From positions 16,263 through 80,262 of IMG/VR virus record IMGVR_UViG_3300047560_002518: a stretch of DNA of 64,000 bases; one strand, 5' to 3'. The position numbers and the translations under genes were made by a program. The stretch comes from a virus. Shown here piece after piece: positions 1 to 7,546 of the stretch (position 1 is the stretch's first letter; each line of letters starts with the position of its first letter). The notes beneath the pieces are model-generated. The model had not been told where the DNA came from and did no database searches. It saw only the letters and a list, made by a program, of their open reading frames with translations.

Positions 1-100
1 CTGTGTTGTGCTTTTTATGAATATTGATGGCTGCTGTGATATATTTGATTTTAGACAGAGCGTCATCTCTATTTGCAAAATCAATATCTATATCTGGCAT
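1..100 (-). CDS. DnaE-like (DNA polymerase III alpha motif) protein, 5' part only
   Basis: This reading frame starts at ATG 100-98 and runs off the left window edge after 33 codons. It opens with MPDIDIDF followed by a basic stretch. That matches the catalytic aspartate motif of bacterial DNA polymerase III alpha subunits (E. coli DnaE MPDFDVDF), here placed at the very N-terminus, so the usual PHP and N-terminal regions are missing. A GGAGG lies 10 bases before the ATG and an in-frame TAA lies upstream, so the start is well supported. From memory, short DnaE-motif proteins occur in marine T4-like phages. Function is unknown; it may be a relic or an accessory of the replisome. The 3' part is outside the window. 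Confidence 0.6.
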   Translation of the reverse strand, partial: MPDIDIDFANRDDALSKIKYITAAINIHKKHNT

Positions 101-148
101 TTGTAGTGAACCTCCAGTGTAAGTTTATTTCAATCTCAATATTTATGC

Positions 149-841
149 TCATAGCGAACTCTCCTTAACCACAGTTTTTACAAGTTCTACATCGCTTGCA
201 TTCTTTTTAAACTTATCAAACCAAAATGGTAAATCTAATACAGCACTAACAGCTGCCAATTGTTCGTCATTAAATTTTTTAATCATTAGCTTACCTGAAT
301 TTGAGTTTAAAATAAGCCATGGGCTAATCTTACCATCTTTAATATCATACATTGTTCTATTTAAACTAGCATATAAGAAATAATGATTCCATTGTGAATC
401 ATGAGTATCGGCCCATGTTATCATATGCGATATACTACGTTCTAATGCAGTATCAACACATTCAGTTTTAATTAGATTAACTACGTATTTGTCATACAAA
501 TCATCTTTACACCAGTGATCAAGTTTAGCTCCACTTGTTACTACATATTCTATAAACTTTTCAGGATATAATGGTTTTACGTTACTAATAAAACTACCAA
601 ACTTTACAAACGCATTATAGTATGGACTTTTACAAAAATCCTCATATGTTTTTGAACCATTAAAGTTTTGAGTTTTTTGAAAAAATATGTTGTATGTTCG
701 AAACCCTATCACAACGTGTTTAGCAGATTTTGCTAATGCTCTACGTTTTTGTTCGCAGACATGCACTGCAAGAGTAGATTCTTTTACGAATTTACTTTTA
801 CAGTACTGACATACAAATGGTTTAGATGCGTCAACTTTCAT
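149..841 (-). CDS. Zinc-finger-like conserved phage protein, unknown function
   Basis: A 230-residue protein whose N-terminus carries a C2HC-type finger: C-x2-C at about residues 11-14, then an H-x-C about 13 residues later (CQYCKSKF, LAVHVC). The rest is a mixed helical region rich in Trp, Tyr and Phe with no motif I recognise. It sits directly downstream of the gp62 gene (sharing one base) and 48 bases upstream of the DnaE-motif gene, inside the replication operon. The finger suggests nucleic-acid or protein binding. I infer a role linked to replication only from position. Confidence 0.7.
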   Translation of the reverse strand: MKVDASKPFVCQYCKSKFVKESTLAVHVCEQKRRALAKSAKHVVIGFRTYNIFFQKTQNFNGSKTYEDFCKSPYYNAFVKFGSFISNVKPLYPEKFIEYVVTSGAKLDHWCKDDLYDKYVVNLIKTECVDTALERSISHMITWADTHDSQWNHYFLYASLNRTMYDIKDGKISPWLILNSNSGKLMIKKFNDEQLAAVSAVLDLPFWFDKFKKNASDVELVKTVVKESSL

Positions 842-1335
842 TATTTTAAATTCTTTTTAATAGTACTGTCGTCAAACCCATGCTCTTTACCAATTGCCAT
901 TATATCTTTATCTGTGTATAACTTAGCCATCATTTCAATTTCATCTATTTTCATACTTGGATAAAGATCTGCTAAAAACTTTACTCTTTTATTTGTACTG
1001 CTTGCGCCATCTTTTTTCTTATTGCCAATCCATTCATGAAAGAATTTTTCACTACCATAGTTATAACTACACATACATAGCAGCATCCAAAGTAGTTTTG
1101 GATGATTCTTTTGTATAGCATAAAAGTTCTTATTAAAAACTTCATTAACACCTAATACAAAATGTTCTTGTATTTCTCTTGATTGCCCTTTTACATTACT
1201 AATATATCGATTTAAAATAAAAAAGTCTTTTTTAATATCATTTTGTGAGTCTTCAGAAAGCGTATCCCATAATTCTCTTGAGTTAAGATCAATTGCTAAT
1301 AGTTTTTCTTTAAGGGTTAGTTTGTCATCAATCAT
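841..1335 (-). CDS. gp62: Clamp loader small subunit gp62
   Basis: 164 residues, close to the small T4 clamp-loader subunit (187 residues). In T4, gp62 joins the gp44 ATPase to load the gp45 sliding clamp onto primer-template DNA. The layout agrees: an N-terminal LW-containing helix, a central FILNRYIS segment followed by a VNE helix, a hydrophobic LLWMLLCM helix, a WIGNKKK basic turn, and a helical C-terminus with an LADLY segment. There is no ATPase motif, as expected for gp62. It overlaps the upstream gene by 4 bases (ATGA), implying translational coupling. The call rests on pattern and context, since sequence identity in this family is low; gp44 and gp45 are outside the window. Confidence 0.6.
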   Translation of the reverse strand: MIDDKLTLKEKLLAIDLNSRELWDTLSEDSQNDIKKDFFILNRYISNVKGQSREIQEHFVLGVNEVFNKNFYAIQKNHPKLLWMLLCMCSYNYGSEKFFHEWIGNKKKDGASSTNKRVKFLADLYPSMKIDEIEMMAKLYTDKDIMAIGKEHGFDDSTIKKNLK

Positions 1336-1838
1336 AATAATTTGTCCAAATGTATTAATTCACTTTGTCTTGAGATTTCTTTTACAAAAAATACGCACTC
1401 GGGATTTGAACCACTACTTATAGGAGTAGTTAATAAATGTCCAGGTTTCATTTTTGGAAAATACCATTTAACATCATTATAGAAATTTATAATTTCAATC
1501 TTTTTAAATTCAATTCTAAAGTCAGATAATGGATTAAACACTAATGCATTAAACCCTCTATCATTTAAGCTTGTTAGCGGTAATATCTCAATGTGTGCAG
1601 AACTGCTACTATCGCCAACTGCAATACACCAGTCAATTGGCATTGATACTTCGTTATCGCCTATCTTTAATACCATTGCTGGTGCATTAAACGATTCTAG
1701 ATAGATTAGTTGCATAAAAAAGAAATCCGGATCGTTTGGATTGCTATTGTCTAAGATATTAAATCTCATGTTATCGTCAACTTCATCTGGCAAATTGTTT
1801 AACGAAAATGCAGTATTGTTAAGTGTTAAAATATTCAT
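1332..1838 (-). CDS. Conserved T4-like protein between uvsW and gp62, unknown function
   Basis: 168 residues, mostly predicted beta strands, with a striking central segment ending in an aromatic stretch (DVKWYFPKMKPGHLL). I recall similar proteins next to uvsW in marine T4-like phages, always of unknown function. It overlaps both neighbours by 4 bases (uvsW stop and gp62 start), so the three genes are read as a coupled unit. No catalytic motif, signal peptide or membrane segment is visible. A role in replication or recombination is inferred only from position. Confidence 0.7.
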   Translation of the reverse strand: MNILTLNNTAFSLNNLPDEVDDNMRFNILDNSNPNDPDFFFMQLIYLESFNAPAMVLKIGDNEVSMPIDWCIAVGDSSSSAHIEILPLTSLNDRGFNALVFNPLSDFRIEFKKIEIINFYNDVKWYFPKMKPGHLLTTPISSGSNPECVFFVKEISRQSELIHLDKLL

Positions 1839-3298
1839 TGCCAGTCTACCTTTTTAATTTCAAATTGATATTTTGCTTCTTTATAGAATTTCTTTCTATC
1901 AGCAAGATGTTTTTTTGCATATTTACAGGTACTAGTAATATCATAAATCTGCACAAAATCTTTATCATGTGCTTTTCTAATACCACGACCAATACTTTGA
2001 ATTACTCGTGTAAAACTTTTACCTGGTTCAATTAGTACTAAATTAAAAATTCGTGGAATATTAATACCAACAGCAGCTACACCATATGTTGCTACGATAA
2101 TTTTATTTGTTGATGTTTTAATTTCGTCATATTCTGTTTTTCTATTTTTTGTTTTAACATTACCAGACACAAATACTGCACCTTCAATTTCATCAGTTAT
2201 AATTTTACCTGATTCAATTCTTCCAACTAATACTAATGTGTTGCCGCTTTCTGCTATGTCTTTAATAACACCACTAATGTATTTCATTCTATCTAAGTTA
2301 GTAACTTGATATGAGATTTCATCAGCATACGATTTAAATTCTTTTAAGTCAATTAGTTGCATTACTCTTACATGGCAGTCTGAAAGTACACCGATCTCTT
2401 GTAACTCGTGTGCTTTAATTCCGCCAATAACTGGTCCAATGCTTGCAAAGATTTGTTCATATTCAAATTTTTCTTTAGGTACAGTTCCTGTTAATCCCCA
2501 TCGAATCGGTGCGTTACATAGGTTGTGTGTTAATAGATTTTTTAGAACTTCTGCTTTAGCCATGTGAACTTCGTCAACAATAACTGCACATACTCCATCG
2601 AGAAATTCTGCTAATGTTAAAATTTCATGTTCTGAATTTTTACTTTTCTTATCTAAAATATTAAGACTTTGCCATGTGCATATAGTATGAGTTTTGTTTA
2701 GTTCTTTTCGATCGCCATAGTACATTCCAACATCTAAATCAACATTAACAAAATCTTCATAAGTTTGTTCTACTAAACTTTTATTTGGTACAATAACAAT
2801 AGTACGTCCATACGGTTCGCATACATGAGCAAGTGTTGCAGTAGTAATAGTTTTACCAGCACCAGTAGCAATTTCTTGTAATGCCTGTGTATTTGACAAA
2901 AACTTATTGATTGCGTCAACTTGATAATCACGTAGCATAATAGGTTGGCCTTCTTGTGTATGTCCTTCTGGCCATACTTTACCTTGATCTGCCCAATATG
3001 TTTCTGTAACTTCTTTAAAATCTAATTTATGATGATGTCGTAAATCTGATACTTCATCTATGTCAATACCTAATGATGATAGTATACCAAGTATTTTTTC
3101 TAAATTGTTTATATACCCTGTGCCACCTAAGCCAAATAGACTAACAGTCCCGTCCCATCTTCCTAACTTAAAGGCAGGACGGTATCTCGCAGTCGGATCT
3201 TCAAATTTAAATGCGGCTACTAATTTTTTTCTTGCGTCAAGTGGTAAGTTTTCAAATTTAATGTTAACTTCATCTTTTATAATTAGTTTAACTCCCAT
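1835..3298 (-). CDS. uvsW: UvsW-type superfamily 2 helicase
   Basis: 487 residues, the size of T4 UvsW, a RNA-DNA and branched-DNA helicase that removes R-loops and drives fork regression and branch migration in late replication. The N-terminal 90 residues match the UvsW DNA-binding domain (KLGRWDGTVSLF). Then come a Q-like region (LRDYQVDAI, about 122-130), Walker A ATGAGKT at 144-150, motif II DEVH at 242-245, a GLTGT motif III near 275, and motif VI with QSIGRGIR. All superfamily 2 motifs are intact. The start overlaps the end of the upstream unknown gene by 16 bases. Confidence 0.95.
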   Translation of the reverse strand: MGVKLIIKDEVNIKFENLPLDARKKLVAAFKFEDPTARYRPAFKLGRWDGTVSLFGLGGTGYINNLEKILGILSSLGIDIDEVSDLRHHHKLDFKEVTETYWADQGKVWPEGHTQEGQPIMLRDYQVDAINKFLSNTQALQEIATGAGKTITTATLAHVCEPYGRTIVIVPNKSLVEQTYEDFVNVDLDVGMYYGDRKELNKTHTICTWQSLNILDKKSKNSEHEILTLAEFLDGVCAVIVDEVHMAKAEVLKNLLTHNLCNAPIRWGLTGTVPKEKFEYEQIFASIGPVIGGIKAHELQEIGVLSDCHVRVMQLIDLKEFKSYADEISYQVTNLDRMKYISGVIKDIAESGNTLVLVGRIESGKIITDEIEGAVFVSGNVKTKNRKTEYDEIKTSTNKIIVATYGVAAVGINIPRIFNLVLIEPGKSFTRVIQSIGRGIRKAHDKDFVQIYDITSTCKYAKKHLADRKKFYKEAKYQFEIKKVDWQ

Positions 3299-4473
3299 GT
3301 ATTCCTCGTTTCAATTAATGGTTCAGTTGCTGAATAAGTGATCACTAAATCACAGCATTTTGCATATATTGCAGTTTTACTTTGTCGTAATGTGTTGTTT
3401 ATACTAATAATACTCATTGGTTTCCAAGTTTCTTTAAGAAAGAATTTAGGTAATTTTCCTGCTCGTACACACGCTACTTGGGTACTATCACTTAAATTAC
3501 AATTATACTTTCTTTTTGCGATTACGTCATTAAATATTTTCCCATCTGGAGTATTATCTAATCTAAAATATACACCTATATCATCAGTAATATTATTTGT
3601 AGTTAGCGCATGAGAAATCTCATTAAATTGAACAATTGTATTGAAATCTGTGGTTTGATCAAATACAAATAGTATTGGAGTTCTTTTTAATTCAATTAAC
3701 GATTGAACTAAATTAGATAATGGGTGTAACCGGCTATTAACCCATAATTTAGTAGTTGGTCGATTTGCAATTGTTTCAGTTAGAGTATTGCAGTTACCTA
3801 CATAGTTGTCTGTGTATTGGTATCGATGTCTTCTATCTATAAGTAATAACGGATTAGTATTATCAATATCTTTTGAAAATATTTTATTAAAGTTATCATT
3901 TAGATTAGCTGATAAAAATCGATTTTTTATTTCTTTTTCATCCCAAGAACAAATAGTATCATAATATTGTTGTATTTTAGGGTCAACTTCAAATTTATAT
4001 TCTTCAAGAGTTTTTAGTATGAGAAAAATATTCTTTTCAGTGTAATCTGCAATGTAAAGAGAACCTGATCGTACTTGGATTATATTAGAAGATAAATGTT
4101 GTAATTGTGTTCGGATAACACTTGAAAATGAAAATTCAATTACAATAACACCGTTTCCGTCAAATTTTGATGATCGAATTGGACTTGTAGGAGAAAAATA
4201 GATTTTGCGAACTTCTGGTATAATTCTAAAAGGATGTTCCCAAACTGGGTTATCTAATATTTCAAGTTCTTCAGGGTTAAAGAATGCTCGAATATAATCC
4301 TGATTTAAGATTTGTAGACATAAATTACCTTGTTTTTCAGTAATGTATGTAGGGCTTGATATTGTTTCGTATAAACTATTGATTGTTTTTGTATCGCGAT
4401 TTGACAGTGTTATTTCGCGATAAAATGAAGCTTTGGATACAATATGAGTAACTAACTCGTCTACTGATTTCAT
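3283..4473 (-). CDS. Unknown protein encoded immediately upstream of uvsW
   Basis: 396 residues that I cannot assign to a family. The start is supported by GAGGTG about 8 bases before the ATG. The sequence is mixed alpha/beta with a hydrophobic ILFVFDQTTDF strand near residue 280 that looks like a Rossmann-like strand followed by acidic residues. There is no P-loop, zinc site or membrane helix. Its 3' end overlaps the uvsW start by 16 bases, so the two are probably translated together, which suggests a partner of UvsW. It is preceded by a 9-bp hairpin separating it from uvsY. Confidence 0.65.
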   Translation of the reverse strand: MKSVDELVTHIVSKASFYREITLSNRDTKTINSLYETISSPTYITEKQGNLCLQILNQDYIRAFFNPEELEILDNPVWEHPFRIIPEVRKIYFSPTSPIRSSKFDGNGVIVIEFSFSSVIRTQLQHLSSNIIQVRSGSLYIADYTEKNIFLILKTLEEYKFEVDPKIQQYYDTICSWDEKEIKNRFLSANLNDNFNKIFSKDIDNTNPLLLIDRRHRYQYTDNYVGNCNTLTETIANRPTTKLWVNSRLHPLSNLVQSLIELKRTPILFVFDQTTDFNTIVQFNEISHALTTNNITDDIGVYFRLDNTPDGKIFNDVIAKRKYNCNLSDSTQVACVRAGKLPKFFLKETWKPMSIISINNTLRQSKTAIYAKCCDLVITYSATEPLIETRNTWELN

Positions 4474-4495
4474 GTGTTATACACCTCGTAGTAGT

Positions 4496-4518
4496 GATAG
4501 GCTGAGTTACAGCCTATC
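4496..4518 (-). promoter_or_regulatory. Perfect 9-bp hairpin in the uvsY-to-downstream gene junction
   Basis: GATAGGCTG and CAGCCTATC form a perfect inverted repeat around a 5-base loop, between the uvsY stop and the ribosome-binding site of the next gene. No T-tract follows on either strand, so it does not look like an intrinsic terminator. It may be an mRNA processing or stability element. Function is inferred. Confidence 0.55.
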
Positions 4519-4525
4519 GTTGTTG

Positions 4526-4981
4526 TTAAAGGGTTGCGTCTTCCATGCCTGCACATCTTAATCGTATAATGTTGCTCAATGCATACGATTTCTGATCTAA
4601 GGCTTTAGTAATACCTAACCATTGATTTCGTAGTAATGCAAATTCGTTAATGATAAGTTCATATTCAATTACATCATCTTCACCATCGACATACTTTTCA
4701 CAATCACGACTACTCAATGCTCTTGCGTATGTTTCTAAGTATTTTTTAAAATGATAACTGCGTAATCGTTTAAGTTCTATATTAAGGAACTCTAAGACAG
4801 CTTCAATCTCTTGAAGCTGTCCATATCTGTGTTCTACAATGCCCGGCATTGCTGCAGTTGCACGTTCTACATTACCTGTTATTTTACATTCTTCTTTAGC
4901 AGTTGTCAACTCAGATTGGTAATATACAATACCATCGGGCAATTTAGTTATATCTTTTGAGATTGTAGAATACCAACCCAT
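4526..4981 (-). CDS. uvsY: UvsY-like recombination mediator
   Basis: 151 residues, almost all helical, matching the size (T4: 137) and layout of UvsY, the mediator that loads UvsX recombinase onto gp32-coated single-stranded DNA. Supporting points are an N-terminal YYQSEL segment, a long charged middle region, a conserved-looking RALSSRDCEKY segment, a Trp-containing helix (LRNQWLGITKAL) and a C-terminal IIRLRCAG that lines up with the C-terminal helix of T4 UvsY. It lies in the expected operon with uvsX and gp32. Identity to T4 is low, so the assignment rests on pattern plus synteny. Confidence 0.7.
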   Translation of the reverse strand: MGWYSTISKDITKLPDGIVYYQSELTTAKEECKITGNVERATAAMPGIVEHRYGQLQEIEAVLEFLNIELKRLRSYHFKKYLETYARALSSRDCEKYVDGEDDVIEYELIINEFALLRNQWLGITKALDQKSYALSNIIRLRCAGMEDATL

Positions 4982-5223
4982 TAGACCTCCCAGTCTAAGT
5001 CGTCATCATAATCGTCATCGCCGTTATCTTCAAGATAATATCCAATTGCTTGATCTAATACTGGGTCAATGCCCACTGTATTTTTAAATGTACGATCAGT
5101 TGCACCCATGTCAGCGAGTAATTCAATATATCTTTCAGCAGCATTTTCTGCTTGTTTTTTATCAATATAATCTGCAAACATTAACCATACATCAGCAATT
5201 TGTGTTTCATTCAACATTGTCAT
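4981..5223 (-). CDS. Small acidic conserved protein between uvsX and uvsY
   Basis: 80 residues ending in a very acidic tail (DNGDDDYDDDLDWEV). The N-terminal half is helical (QIADVWLMFADYIDKKQ, then a Tyr-rich helix). I recall homologues beside uvsX in T4-like cyanophages, all without assigned function. It overlaps the uvsX end by 17 bases and touches the uvsY start, so all three are coupled. The acidic C-terminus resembles those of proteins that contact DNA-binding partners; a recombination-accessory role is inference. Confidence 0.75.
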   Translation of the reverse strand: MTMLNETQIADVWLMFADYIDKKQAENAAERYIELLADMGATDRTFKNTVGIDPVLDQAIGYYLEDNGDDDYDDDLDWEV

Positions 5224-6280
5224 CCTCCATGCTATCGTTATCTATAATGTCTTCTACTTCAACTGGTTCATCTTTAAATTCAGACATAGCTTTATCTAGT
5301 GAATTGTTAAGGTTAGCTTCCCATTCCTTACGATATAATTTAGTTTCAGAGCCATCAGTAGCCACATATTTAAGTCTATTTCCATCTTTTGTTAAGATGT
5401 TCTTTTTCTCAAATAAGTCAACTAGCCCGCTATATGGATTCATACCTGTAGTATATGGAATCTTAATTTGTAATGATTCAAACGGTTTTGCATAGCGTGT
5501 TTTCATAATTTTACAAGAAGCTCTAATACCATTGACTTCACTAACTTTGTTACCGTCTTCATCTTCTTTCAGTTTAAGTTTTTTCATTGCAACAACGATA
5601 CTTGATGCATAGATAAACCCTTGACCACCTGAAATCTTATCATCTGGGTCAAACATATCTTGTGATGCATAACTATGATTGGTACATACTAAACCTACAT
5701 TGTGACTACCAAACATGTTGACACAATTGCGAACTAATGCAGTTAAGGCTTTAGGTTTACGACCCATATCACCTTTTAAATCACCTGCTTCAAATTGATT
5801 GATATCAGTTGGGGTTAGTAACATACCTAATGAATCTACTACAAAGAGAACTTTAGGTTTTTCTTCCATAGTTTTATATTCTTTCATAAACTCGCTAATA
5901 GTTTTAGCTACGTCATCGATCATAGCCATATTAAGTTTAAGAAGTTGATCTTCGCTAGTTGATACACCCAATGCATGCAGCCATGATTCGTCTAATGCAT
6001 TTTCACTATCAATTAGTACAACATAAATGCCTTGTTCTTGTGCGTGTTTGATAATATTACCAGAACATATATAACTTTTGCCTGCACCTGATTCACCTGC
6101 AAATACAGTTACTTTACCTAATGGAATGCCTTTATTAAAGTCTGAACTAATAAGATAGTTTAATGCGTAATTACCTGTACTTACCCAGTCAGTTGGATCG
6201 TTAAAGCCTACACCAAGACCGTCAATACTTTTTGTTAGTGTTTTTCTAAATTTTGTTAAATCAAATGTTTTCATTGCCAT
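5207..6280 (-). CDS. uvsX: UvsX RecA-like recombinase
   Basis: About 357 residues. UvsX forms ATP-dependent filaments on single-stranded DNA and carries out strand invasion for recombination-dependent replication and repair. Walker A GESGAGKS lies near residue 62-69, a Walker B-like strand VLFVVDSLG near 143-151, and CTNHSYA and KISGGQGF segments match the RecA-fold DNA-binding loops. I chose the ATG at 6280-6278 because AGGA lies 7 bases upstream. An in-frame ATG at 6295 is possible but has no such site. The C-terminus is acidic. Upstream lies gp32, downstream the acidic small protein and uvsY. Confidence 0.95.
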   Translation of the reverse strand: MAMKTFDLTKFRKTLTKSIDGLGVGFNDPTDWVSTGNYALNYLISSDFNKGIPLGKVTVFAGESGAGKSYICSGNIIKHAQEQGIYVVLIDSENALDESWLHALGVSTSEDQLLKLNMAMIDDVAKTISEFMKEYKTMEEKPKVLFVVDSLGMLLTPTDINQFEAGDLKGDMGRKPKALTALVRNCVNMFGSHNVGLVCTNHSYASQDMFDPDDKISGGQGFIYASSIVVAMKKLKLKEDEDGNKVSEVNGIRASCKIMKTRYAKPFESLQIKIPYTTGMNPYSGLVDLFEKKNILTKDGNRLKYVATDGSETKLYRKEWEANLNNSLDKAMSEFKDEPVEVEDIIDNDSMEDDNVE

Positions 6281-6299
6281 AAAATAATCCTGCATGAAT

Positions 6300-6329
6300 T
6301 TAACGTGGCAAGACCCCTTACCACGTTAA
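6300..6329 (-). promoter_or_regulatory. Perfect 9-bp hairpin between gp32 and uvsX
   Basis: TTAACGTGG and CCACGTTAA form a perfect inverted repeat with a 12-base loop, just after the gp32 stop and 20 bases before the uvsX start. It lacks a T-tract. It could be a weak terminator, an RNase processing site setting the gp32-to-uvsX ratio, or a stability element protecting the gp32 mRNA 3' end. Confidence 0.55.
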
Positions 6330-6340
6330 CCTTGTAACCC

Positions 6341-7354
6341 TTAACCGCGATTACGAATTCTTGCTAAAATATCGTTAGCTCTAGAATCACTAGATGTAGT
6401 TGTTTCTACAGCAGTTGGTGGAGTAAACGCAACGATCTCAGCTGGTTCATCCCAAGGCATAGCTTCATTTTCAGATACCTGCACAGTTTCTGTAGTATGA
6501 ACTACTGGCTGTACTGATACTGTTGGTGTTGGTGTTGGTGCTGATACTGTAGGTGATTCTGAAATACCATATGGTCTAAAGTATTTGCCCCAACGTTCAA
6601 TATCGTATGCTTCACCATTCACTGATGCTTCAAACATTTCCATCATAACTTTAAGTTCAACTTCACCTGGTTTTTTAGGTAAATGATCTGCTAAGTTTGG
6701 TAATTGATATTGTTCAAGTGCAGCGGTTTCATCGCTTGATAATGGACGTGTACGTCTGCTCCATACTGAAGTTGAATAATCAGCGTAACCGCCTTTGGTT
6801 CCAACTTTTAAACGGAAGTCAATACCATTTACATAATCAGTTGGTGAATCTTCTCCAAATTCAGGATCAAGAATTGCTGCATGAATTATTTTATAAATTT
6901 GTGGTCCAATAACGAATCTACGAATTGGATTTTCTGGTTTTTCTTTTTCATCTAAACCGTCTTCAACAACAAAGCCTTGGAAAATATAAGATTTCTTTTT
7001 CCAGTATTTGCGACCCATATCTTCTAATGAAGGATCTTTAAACCAATTGCGTACTTCTGAAAGAATTGGACAAACTGAACCGTCGTCATACATTTCAACG
7101 CATGGTACATTTACTACTATTGGTTTATTGTCGTTACGACCTTTGATACCTGCGAAAGGTAATTTGATTACAGAACGTTCAACCCAAAATAATGTATTTT
7201 TTTGATTGCCGTCTGGTAGGAATCTAAAAACTGCTTCACCGCCATTTTTAATAGTCCAAAAAGGATAAATTGCTTTATCACCGCCTGTATTGCTATCTGT
7301 TGTACGTGTTTCTGCCGCTTTTAATTTTGCTCTAATTTCTGCTAAAGTTGCCAT
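6341..7354 (-). CDS. gp32: Single-stranded DNA-binding protein gp32
   Basis: 337 residues. gp32 coats single-stranded DNA and recruits UvsX, UvsY and the replisome. The basic N-terminus (MATLAEIRAKLKAAE) corresponds to the cooperativity segment; the core starts with YPFWTIKNGGEAVFRFLPDG, typical of the family. A VPCVEMYDDGSVCPI segment lies where T4 gp32 has its zinc site; two cysteines are visible, so zinc binding is not certain. A Pro/Thr/Val-rich linker precedes a C-terminal segment that is only weakly acidic (MPWDEPAE), and the last residues are basic (ARIRNRG), unlike the T4 acidic tail. Long hairpin leader upstream. Confidence 0.93.
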   Translation of the reverse strand: MATLAEIRAKLKAAETRTTDSNTGGDKAIYPFWTIKNGGEAVFRFLPDGNQKNTLFWVERSVIKLPFAGIKGRNDNKPIVVNVPCVEMYDDGSVCPILSEVRNWFKDPSLEDMGRKYWKKKSYIFQGFVVEDGLDEKEKPENPIRRFVIGPQIYKIIHAAILDPEFGEDSPTDYVNGIDFRLKVGTKGGYADYSTSVWSRRTRPLSSDETAALEQYQLPNLADHLPKKPGEVELKVMMEMFEASVNGEAYDIERWGKYFRPYGISESPTVSAPTPTPTVSVQPVVHTTETVQVSENEAMPWDEPAEIVAFTPPTAVETTTSSDSRANDILARIRNRG

Positions 7355-7381
7355 ATTTTAATTTCCTATTGTGTTTTGATG

Positions 7382-7407
7382 TAACACACAGGTTGCCCTG
7401 TGTGTTA
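7382..7407 (-). promoter_or_regulatory. 11-bp hairpin in the gp32 leader
   Basis: TAACACACAGG and CCTGTGTGTTA form a perfect 11-bp stem with a 4-base loop, 28 bases upstream of the gp32 start on the minus strand. No T-tract follows in the direction of gp32 transcription. T4 gp32 represses its own translation through a structured leader; this hairpin is a candidate counterpart, although it may alternatively protect the transcript 5' end. Confidence 0.6.
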
Positions 7408-7502
7408 TATAGCCTATGTGTTTTATTACTAATATTTTTTTGTTTTTATACTTTAATATATAATGCCTTACTGTTAAAGTAAGCGTGTATTATATACTCT
7501 AT

Positions 7503-7510
7503 TATTTATA
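7503..7510 (-). promoter_or_regulatory. TATAAATA late-promoter motif upstream of gp32
   Basis: Exact TATAAATA on the minus strand, 149 bases before gp32. A TATAAT lies a little further downstream in the same direction (in TATATAATACAC), so the stretch 7411-7546 could hold both a late and a host-type promoter. The rest of this gap is AT-rich with a short 5-bp stem near 7467-7483. Confidence 0.5.
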
Positions 7511-7546
7511 AGAGCAAGTGAAATCTTTCACTTTTTTATAGTCATT

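Noticed and set aside
3060-3613. Plus-strand ORFs across the uvsW start and the preceding gene
   Set aside because: Antisense to two well-supported genes; no ribosome-binding sites.
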